15,814 nucleotides of DNA from Spirogloea muscicola (taxonomy: Eukaryota; Streptophyta; Zygnematophyceae; Spirogloeales; Spirogloeaceae): positions 5,324-21,137 of the forward strand of contig WELB01000457.1 in NCBI GenBank assembly GCA_009602725.1, in the 5' to 3' direction. The notes under the pieces are model-generated. The model had not been told where the DNA came from. It saw only the letters and a list, made by a program, of their open reading frames with translations, and did not search any database. The position numbers and the translations under genes were made by a program. Within the stretch, counting starts at the first letter, position 1; each line of letters starts with the position of its first letter. Positions 9,819 to 15,814 of this stretch are shown piece by piece.

Positions 9819-11340
9819 TAATTTAGGATAGGCAGAGCCCGGCACAAATTGTGCTCGATGCCGAGCACTCCATCTTTCCAGGCCTCTAGTTTCCCTTTGG
9901 CCTTGGAGATGCAGGGCGCCTTCCGAAAGAAGAAAGGGCTCGCCCATTGAGGATAGGGGCTGGACAAGCCAGCCCAAAAAAGAATGAACAAAGAACGAGA
10001 AGTGGGCCAGAGGAAGCCAGAGGAAGCGCTAAGAAACCAAAGCACACAAAGAAAGAGCCGTGTGAGGACGCTCGGATCGCCAAGGCCAAGCGCGAAAGTG
10101 CGCGGCTAAGGAGGCTGTTAGTCCAGCCAGGTGTGCGGCTATGTCAAGAAGCCAAGGACAGCGAACAGGAAAGAACGGCGCGTATTACTAAATATCATGG
10201 ACTTCGCAGGTGGGCAGGAAGCTTGATCGGGCACTCTCTCACGTTTATTCCCCACCAAAGAATCTGCCCGGCTCCAAGAACCGCACACCTCTTTTGCCGG
10301 TCCGGCTGTCGGCCCTTATAATGGCCTCAGTGACTAAAATGACGAACATTGCATTCTACCTCTTATGGCTTCAAGCAGAAGATTCCATATAATCGGCCTG
10401 TGTAGCACATGGGGGCGTTGCTTCGCTCTTACTGACGCCAGCGTCAGCACCATCTTAAGTCTTCGCCTCGGTCAGCGTCTTACTAAGACAGCCACCAACA
10501 TTACGTTTTGGAACGCACGGGCAGGTCGATCGTATGTGGAGAGTTACTTGAGACCTGGCAGATTGCGCGGGAGAAGTGCTGGCGAAAACAATTGCGCCGC
10601 GACTCTAAGCCGCCACGACCCCTGGGGCCCCTGCCGGTCAAGTGCTTTCTCGAGTTTGAAATGTCCCCAACTCCTTTGCAGCGCTCGCAGGCCCTGGCCC
10701 TTAATAGCGTGTTGGGCGCGCGCCCTAAGTCAGGCCACCGGCTTCTGAGGCGGTGCTCTGGATCCCCCGGGACTTTCCATCTCCCCGCAGCGCACTTTAG
10801 CTCACGTCGTGCGTCCGCGTGCAGGCATTGCCCTGGCTGCCGCCCTCGGCTACTGGCAGGGACGGACGCGCTTGCTGATACTCGATTGATATTGGTATCG
10901 ATAAGAACTGCTATCCGACTGCTAGTACTCCAAACTTGCGGCTGCTGTAAAAATACACCGAGCGACCACTTGTGATTCCTTGAAGTCCTGCGTTCTATCC
11001 GCTTTGCGACTCCTTTGGACCTTGTTAGTACTCCACTGGGCTGGCCCTTTGCAGGCCCCGCCCCCTTCGGAAGAGCAACTTCTTCAGATCTAGTCTGTCC
11101 GACTTGAGTGTGCTCACGTGTGGGTGCTTAAACCCGCCAAAAGCCCTGCTTTCGCAGTAGATGGTTAGCCCTTTCAGCCTGGGGTTTGCTATACGTAGTC
11201 CATGCTAACAATACTTGAGACTGAAACGGAGGCCAAGCTGAGCTACTGCACTGTCCCCGTGAAAGGCAAACCCATAAGCCAAAGCCCCAAGTCGTGAAAT
11301 CTAAACTTTGCGGCTCTTTCCATCTCCCCGCAGAGACCTC
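9819..11340. other. Intergenic stretch; carries a stray piece of the downstream repeat family
   Basis: No coding region could be supported; the frames at 9947-10321, 10365-10748 and 10508-10975 lack motifs. The 18-mer ctttccatctccccgcag occurs exactly at 10773-10790 and 11316-11333. Its surroundings (ctctggatc... before, cag... after) resemble part of the GC-rich repeat unit near 11670-11700, so this region seems to hold fragments of that family. Confidence 0.5.
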
Positions 11341-11577
11341 CGGCCGCGATGCCCGCCATGTCCGCCGCCGTCGCAGCCGGCGGCGAGCGCGGGCGAGGCA
11401 GCATTCTGCAGATTCGGCGGAGGGTCTTCCAACGAGGCAGCGGCGAGCGCGGGCGAGGCAGCATTCGGAAGCTACGACGCAGAGCAACTCAACGAGGATC
11501 GCCCGAGGAAGATTCGAACTCTGGACGCGCCGTGCGCCACGTGGTGCCGCGCAGGGCCGCGTCCGCGGAGATTCCCA
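11341..11577 (-). repeat. Inverted, internally duplicated copy of the repeat unit's 3' part
   Basis: Read as reverse complement, this arm matches the 3' third of the direct repeats that follow. The 19 bases at 11534-11552 are the exact reverse complement of 11861-11879. The 26 bases at 11381-11406 are the exact reverse complement of 11953-11978, and match 12369-12394 with one mismatch. The same 26 bases recur directly at 11441-11466, 60 bp away, so the arm is itself duplicated. The GC-rich DNA yields several overlapping long open frames, which are by-products of composition. Confidence 0.8.
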
Positions 11578-12423
11578 GCGCCTTCTCTCCTAGAGTTGGA
11601 CGGCTCATCCTCTCTTCGAATCGGACTTTCTCCACTACAACTCGGGGTGGCCTTTCACAGCCGCAGCTCCTCTGGATCGCATTCCATCTCCAGACCTCCC
11701 GGCCAGCGCTGGAGCGGGAGCGGAGGCGGCGGAGGAGGCGAGGAGACTGGGCGCCGCCGTCCAGGAATCTCCCCAGCGGCGGAAGCCCCCGCCGAGTGCG
11801 GAGAGGGGCGCGGTGCGGCATTTTCGAAGTGGCACCAAAAGTTTCGCAAACCGGGGGCACGCGCGGCACCACGTGGCGCGCGCTGCGTCCCCAGACACCC
11901 CAGAATCTTCCCCGGGCGACCCTTCGCCGGGAGGCCCTGCCGGGAATCTCCCGAATGCTGCCTCGCCCGCGCTCGCCGCCGTCTGTGACGGCGCATCCGA
12001 GCGCCTTCCTCCTAGAGTTGAAGGGCCGGTTGTTCCCTTCGAGTCGGAACCTTTTCCATTACATGTTCGGGCTGGCCTTCCACAGCCGCCGGTACCTCTG
12101 AATCACATTTCATTTCCAAATCTGGGACCTGCGGCCAGCGCTGGAGTGGGAGCGGAGACGGCGGAGGAGGCGAGGAGACGGGCGCCGCCGCCTGGGCCTA
12201 TTCCCAGCGGCGGCAGCTCCGCCGAGTGCGGGGAGGGCACGGTGTGGAATTTCCGCGCGGTACCAGGAATCTATGCGTACACGGCACGACGTGGCGCGCG
12301 CTGCGTCCAGAGTCTCCAGAATCTTCTCTCGGCGACGCCTCGCTGGGAGGTCCTGCAGAGAATCTCCCGAATGCCGCCTCGCCCGCGCTCGCCGCCGTCT
12401 GCGGCGGCGGCGGACCTGGCTGG
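11578..12423 (+). repeat. Two direct tandem copies of a ~423-bp GC-rich unit
   Basis: Copy 1 begins at 11578 (gcgccttctctcctagag) and copy 2 at 12001 (gcgccttcctcctagag). The copies stay alignable to their ends, with shared blocks such as ggccagcgctggag, ggcggaggaggcgaggaga, cgccgagtgcgg and tgcctcgcccgcgctcgccg (one mismatch in copy 2). Substitutions and small indels have built up, so the duplication is not very recent. One line of copy 1 (11701-11760) is 80% G+C by direct count. The array ends about 185 bp before the start codon of the PstS-like gene and may be part of its upstream control region. No transposon terminal motif was seen. Confidence 0.85.
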
Positions 12424-12453
12424 CACCGCGGCCCAGGGCCCGGGGCGGGGATC

Positions 12454-12463
12454 CTAGGCCTAG
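12454..12463. promoter_or_regulatory. 10-bp perfect palindrome upstream of the PstS-like gene
   Basis: ctaggcctag is a perfect palindrome about 70 bp upstream of the TATA-like box. It could be a dimeric protein-binding site. No factor can be named, and a site of this length can occur by chance. Confidence 0.3.
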
Positions 12464-12489
12464 ATGAGGGGCGCCGGGGATGCCCTGCA

Positions 12490-12509
12490 GGGGCCGCTCC
12501 GGCGGCCCC
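12490..12509. promoter_or_regulatory. Perfect 8-bp GC hairpin next to the core promoter
   Basis: ggggccgc (12490-12497) and gcggcccc (12502-12509) are exact reverse complements around the loop tccg. The hairpin lies about 24 bases before the TATA-like box, so it is probably DNA-level sequence rather than part of the transcript. It could be a palindromic factor site. Function is not known. Confidence 0.4.
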
Positions 12510-12532
12510 AAGCCGCCGTAGTAAGGAAGAGG

Positions 12533-12542
12533 AAAATATAAG
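12533..12542 (+). promoter_or_regulatory. TATA-like box of the PstS-like gene
   Basis: aaaatataag stands out in otherwise GC-rich DNA, about 70 bases before the start codon. A transcription start some 25-35 bases further on would give a 5' leader of roughly 35-50 bases. Confidence 0.5.
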
Positions 12543-12608
12543 CGGGCTTGGCTGATCGAACCTCTCTTACACCCTTCGCTGCCGCGCCTCCTACCTCCGC
12601 CGCCCGCC

Positions 12609-13843
12609 ATGGCCGCCCTCCTCGCCGCCGTGCTGGTCCTCGCCCTCGCCGCCTCCGTCGCCGCCAATTCCCCTTGCACGCCCAACACCACCTTCGTCTT
12701 CGGCGGCGCCACGTCCGTCCAGCAGCTGGAGAACCAAGTCGTTGCCTCCTACTCCTCGGCCATCGGCTGCTACGCTTCCGTCGGGTGCGTCGTCACCCGC
12801 CATGCCACCCCAACTGCGCAGCTCACATTTGTGGCGCAGAGTCCTGCTCCGCTTTTCGTGCAGTGACGCGAAATGCTATCTGTCCCCCACTGATGCTTGC
12901 CACGGCCGCGGCCCACTCTCCTGCGCCGCAGTAGAGCCAGGAAGTGATCGGCCTTTTGGCCACTTCACCTAACACTGCGCTCCGCTCCTGGCCTTGCAGC
13001 TCTGGCGCCGGTTACAACGGCTTCAAGGCCCGCACGTACCTGGTTGCTGCGTCTGATGCTGCCATGACAACGGCCCAGGAGAGCAGCCTCGGCTACGTCA
13101 AGTACACCGTGCCCCAGGGCCTTCAGTCCTACTCCCTGCTCTTCAACGGCGCCACAGACCTGACTCTGTCTTGCCAGAACCTTGCCGACCTGTACTCCGG
13201 CTTCTCCACTTCCATCGGTGGCGGTGCCATCACCATCCCGGTTGGACGCTCCGATTCCTCCGGCACAACCTTCGTCTTCTCGTCCTACCTCAACCTCTGC
13301 ACTGCCGGGGGTATCCGCCCTTGGCCCGCCACCAAAGTTGGCGAGGTTGTAGCCTGGGGCTCACCCAACCTGGTGACTCAGATGGGCTCTCAAAACCTTG
13401 CCGCGTACGTGTTCTCCCACCCTGGTGCCGTTGGCTACCTGGGGACTCCTGTGGCCATCACCTTCGTCACTGGCAACATCCGCATCGCGCTGACCAACAA
13501 TAAGGCTGGTCAGAACTACAAGGGCAGCTCCTGCTCCGTGACTGGCGCCATCCCAGTCTCCCTGCCCGCGGCTGACGCGACATGGTCTGGCGTCAACACC
13601 ATCTTCCAGCCTGGCTCCGGTGTATGCCCTATGGTTTCCTTCGTCTACATCTGGGTGCCCAAAGTATACGTCGCCCCTCCGACACCGCCTACCTGTGTCA
13701 TCTGCTCCGCTGCTCAACTCAAGGCCTTCATGAACTTCATGTTCTCGACAGCTGGCCAAAACCTGCTCCCACCTCTCAACTTCGTAGCTTGTCCCAGTGG
13801 CCTGCTTACTCAGAATACGGCCGCTGTTGGCATGATCTCGTAG
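12609..13843 (+). CDS. Secreted PstS-like phosphate-binding protein (two exons)
   Basis: Exon 1 is 12609-12784, intron 12785-12999 (gtgcgt...ccttgcag), exon 2 is 13000-13843, giving about 339 residues, near the usual PstS length. The start ATG at 12609 has a strong context (cgcccgccATGgcc). Residues 1-19 are a clear signal peptide (MAALLAAVLVLALAASVAA). The mature part has PstS/periplasmic-binding-protein landmarks in order: FVFGGATS near the N-terminus, VGSGAGYNGF created exactly at the splice junction, AASDAAMT, VGRSDSSGTTFVFSSYL (phosphate loop, compare RxDGSGT), PGAVGYLG, and CPMVSFVYIWVPK before a C-terminal helix (AAQLKAFMNFMFSTAGQ). In bacteria PstS hands phosphate to the PstCAB transporter. 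Here no partner genes are nearby and the protein is probably extracellular, so a phosphate-scavenging or sensing role is inferred. Several cysteines suggest disulfides. The intron rules out bacterial contamination. Reading through the intron would stop at 12864-12866. Confidence 0.88.
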
Positions 13844-14990
13844 AAATCTGGCAGTAGCAGGCACAGCAATATAAGTTTTACAATTTTGACCGAAATGGAT
13901 AAACTCATACTCGATGATGAAATGCTGGTGCACAGATACTTGATAGTGCTCTAGACATTGTATGAAAAGTTTGGATTTTCCGGTTTTCTGTCTGCATGAT
14001 GTGAATCAAAGCTCAATGAGTGTTGAATCGATCCTGAAAATACCGGCGATGTGAACAATGATCTTGAATTGTAAACCCTACACTCGATAGTAATGAATAA
14101 CTTTAAACTCCTAACTATAATCTACATGGATTTGGACAAATTAAATATATTGTGATTATTGTTGAGTACTGATTAAAATGCAAAAACTTACTCAAAATGT
14201 TTAGTCATTGAAACGGAATGTTAAAATACCTTGATGTAAAAAACTATATTGACATGATTTAGAAAACTTATGAATGCACACAGTGTGTTCCAATAATGTA
14301 TTCCAAATTGTTCACAGTCAGTCGTGAAGAGTATAAAACGCGACAAACTCAGAAACATACACCCCACGTTCGTTTCAATCCAAATCATGCCACATAACTT
14401 AAATCATTACAACATCCAATCAGTCGTGAAGAATGTAGAAAATGCGACATCCAGAAGAAAATCTCACACTTGTGTAGTGCATCTTCGGCACTTCTTCCTT
14501 TGGCTTTGCACATTGTCCTTCTTTTTGAACTGGCTTTGCCAGCCCCTCTTCTCTATGGGCGAGTTCTTCCTTCTTTCTTCTTTGTTCCAGTCAAATGTAA
14601 GCCAGATGTGAAAAGAGGGAAAGAAATGCGAATGACACCTTCAGAAAAATGTAACATGATTTAGCAAAATTGTAGATAGAATCATATGAATCATCATATG
14701 CAAAGGAAAGCAGCATGCAAGATTATGTGATGAACATTCATATAAAGGATTGGCTAGATCCACATGGATTCTTCGAAACTATCTGCAATCAAGACTGACA
14801 AATGAATAGTAAATTCTTCCGAACCTCCTCCAGCGTGATAGTGTACAATAATCTCGTTGATGATGTAGACAAAAGTGTCTGTCAGTGTAATCTGAAAGCC
14901 CATACATCCACTTCGCCCAACAATTGCACACCTCAAAAATTGGTATTATTTTACACTATAATATGTAGTGACTCGACCCCTGCAGACAGG
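13844..14990. other. AT-rich intergenic stretch
   Basis: Base composition changes abruptly after the PstS-like gene; for instance 14101-14160 is only 23% G+C by count. No gene is supported. An AATATAA at about 13868 may help form the 3' end of the PstS-like transcript. A minus-strand open frame at 14936-14754 has no recognisable motif. A pyrimidine-rich run ending in an acceptor-like ccag near 14590 is followed six bases later by gtaagc, with no coding frame around it. The motif acatgatttag occurs at about 14252 and 14654. Confidence 0.5.
14318..14458 (+). repeat. Direct repeat of ~40 bp spaced by 102 bp
   Basis: tcagtcgtgaagagtataaa at 14318 recurs as tcagtcgtgaagaatgtaga at 14420, followed in both by a-rich text, gcgaca and then cagaa. 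The copies are about 75-80% alike over some 40 bp. This may be the trace of an old 102-bp tandem duplication. Confidence 0.65.
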
Positions 14991-15026
14991 CAATGAGGCG
15001 GTCAAGTCCTTATTGGATTCGGACGC

Positions 15027-15143
15027 AGGGGTTTAGGAGCAAACCCCTACACCGTGAAGCACCTCGCGCCTCAGCGCGCAGCGGAAGTCTCGCCCTGTGA
15101 TGCCGCCGTCAGGCGGCGTCTCCACCTCCCGGGCACCAGCCCG
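15027..15143. repeat. Four perfect stem-loops in a row
   Basis: Four exact inverted repeats follow each other within 117 bp: aggggttt/aaacccct (15027-15034 and 15041-15048, loop aggagc), cgcgc/gcgcg (15065-15069 and 15074-15078, loop ctca), gccgcc/ggcggc (15102-15107 and 15112-15117, loop gtca), and cgggc/gcccg (15130-15134 and 15139-15143, loop acca). Three of the loops have four bases. It could be a structured RNA or the end of a mobile element. No coding frame explains it. Confidence 0.6.
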
Positions 15144-15224
15144 CAGCTAGCCCACTGTCGTGCTATATCCTGTCGACTGCCTATTTGTGTCGATCTGACT
15201 AGGACAGCTGACTGGGCTTCACAC

Positions 15225-15363
15225 GTGGCCTCCTAGGCTGACTCATCCAACTTTGTGTGTGATTCACGCTAAGGATGGAGAACCACTTTTCTCCCTGTGT
15301 GGCTCCTAGGCTGGGTCATACACTTTGTGTGTGATTCACGCTAAGAATGGAGGACCACCCATC
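15225..15363 (+). repeat. Tandem duplication, ~74-bp period, two copies
   Basis: Copy A (15225-15286) and copy B (15299-15358) share ctcctaggctg, then actttgtgtgtgattcacgc, then taaRgatggagRaccac with very few differences. They are about 85-90% alike. The text between copies is short. Such a doublet could lie in an LTR or a leader sequence, but nothing else confirms a retroelement. Confidence 0.75.
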
Positions 15364-15392
15364 TCTGACTCTCTCTCTCTGCAACACCAACG

Positions 15393-15464
15393 ACATCGAC
15401 CGCTCATCAATGCGGACGTCAACAACAACATCGACCGCTCATCAAATGTGGACGACAACAACAA
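15393..15464 (+). repeat. Tandem duplication, ~35-bp period, two copies
   Basis: acatcgaccgctcatcaa occurs exactly at 15393-15410 and 15428-15445, each followed by tgYggacg and an aacaac run. The repeat starts directly after a short ct microsatellite (about 15366-15380). Confidence 0.75.
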
Positions 15465-15814
15465 CGGAGCGACTACAAGGGCCCAGGCCCACACGCGATG
15501 CCGACCGTCAGAGGACCGTTCGAGGCGCAACGAGGGAAGCCCATTTGAAGGTACCTCAACCACCCACAAGACCGTGAAGGTGGGCGCTACAGAAGCGGTG
15601 GCGGGGCGATCGTGGAACGGACGGCTGAAGATGACCATCCTACGGTCGAGCCAGCCATTGCAACGGGTGACGGTCCACGACAACCGGCCATCCAGCTAAC
15701 CAACCAGCGTAGCCAACGGCCGAGCCGGGCCTATCAGGCAGCGCTAGGATCTTTGCCGCGCCCGGCCCAAGTCGGGGCGAGCAGCCCTTGCAAAGCAGTC
15801 CGCTTTGCAGATTT
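15465..15814. other. Right end of the window, nothing recognised
   Basis: Open frames on both strands (15325-15699 plus, 15336-15683 minus) run through this region. None shows a recognisable domain; they mostly mirror each other, and the plus frame inherits the repeats before it. A gene crossing the window edge is possible but not supported. Confidence 0.45.

Noticed and set aside
9659-10321. Opposing 124-128-codon frames
   Set aside because: The two frames are largely mirror images of the same DNA, have no motif and no splice or promoter context.
11500-11520. tRNA T-loop-like text (gattcgaactc)
   Set aside because: No matching acceptor, D or anticodon stems could be drawn around it.
11308-12712. 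Several long overlapping open frames in the GC-rich repeats, up to 250 codons
   Set aside because: They overlap on both strands, follow the repeat copies, are rich in R, G, P and A, and carry no motif. Stop codons are rare at this G+C, so long chance frames are expected.
14560-14600. Possible six-base microexon between a pyrimidine-rich acceptor and gtaagc
   Set aside because: No coding exons could be recognised on either side that would join through it.
15130-15150. Helitron-like 3' end (hairpin followed by CTAG)
   Set aside because: The hairpin ends only three bases before ctag, closer than usual, and the base after ctag is c, not the expected t. No Rep/helicase sequence or 5' TC end was found.
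1-15814. CRISPR array, rRNA, tRNA, or bacterial operon structure
   Set aside because: No regularly spaced identical repeats, no rRNA blocks and no tRNA cloverleaf were seen. Both real genes have spliceosomal introns.

Overview
The window looks like nuclear DNA from a green-lineage eukaryote, probably a streptophyte or chlorophyte alga. The evidence is intron-split genes with GT-AG splice sites. One is a plant-style leucine-rich-repeat (LRR) gene with one repeat per ~72-bp exon, all in the same phase. There is also a TGTAA motif shortly after a stop codon, as in green-algal 3' ends, and there are relics that resemble AP2 DNA-binding domains. The exact organism cannot be named from the sequence.

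Region 1 (1-5.7 kb, + strand): a large LRR gene whose 5' part lies outside the window. Eight LRR exons lead into an LRR C-terminal cap, a short polyproline linker, and a long cysteine-rich tail. The tail is built from exon-sized modules with matching intron phases. About 17 exons and 619 codons are visible. The splice choice at the last intron is ambiguous.

Region 2 (5.7-11.3 kb): gene-poor DNA without convincing intact coding sequence. It holds two decayed AP2-like fragments on opposite strands (6.3 kb +, 8.1-8.2 kb -), a weak tandem repeat, and a strong 15-bp hairpin near 9.8 kb.

Region 3 (11.3-12.6 kb): GC-rich DNA made of two direct copies of a ~423-bp unit. An inverted, internally duplicated copy of the unit's 3' part precedes them. 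This complex sits directly upstream of the second gene, whose core promoter shows a TATA-like box, a perfect 8-bp hairpin and a 10-bp palindrome.

Region 4 (12.6-13.8 kb, + strand): a two-exon gene for a secreted PstS-like phosphate-binding protein of about 339 residues. It has a signal peptide and the family's phosphate-loop motifs. The single intron falls inside the first loop, so the gene is eukaryotic and not a bacterial contaminant.

Region 5 (13.85-15.0 kb): strikingly AT-rich, with a 102-bp-spaced direct repeat and no supported gene. Region 6 (15.0-15.8 kb): GC-richer DNA with four perfect stem-loops in a row and then two short tandem duplications. It may be the edge of a mobile or structured element, but no transposon protein is visible.

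The two real genes both encode proteins likely to act at the cell surface or outside the cell. Nothing else links them functionally.
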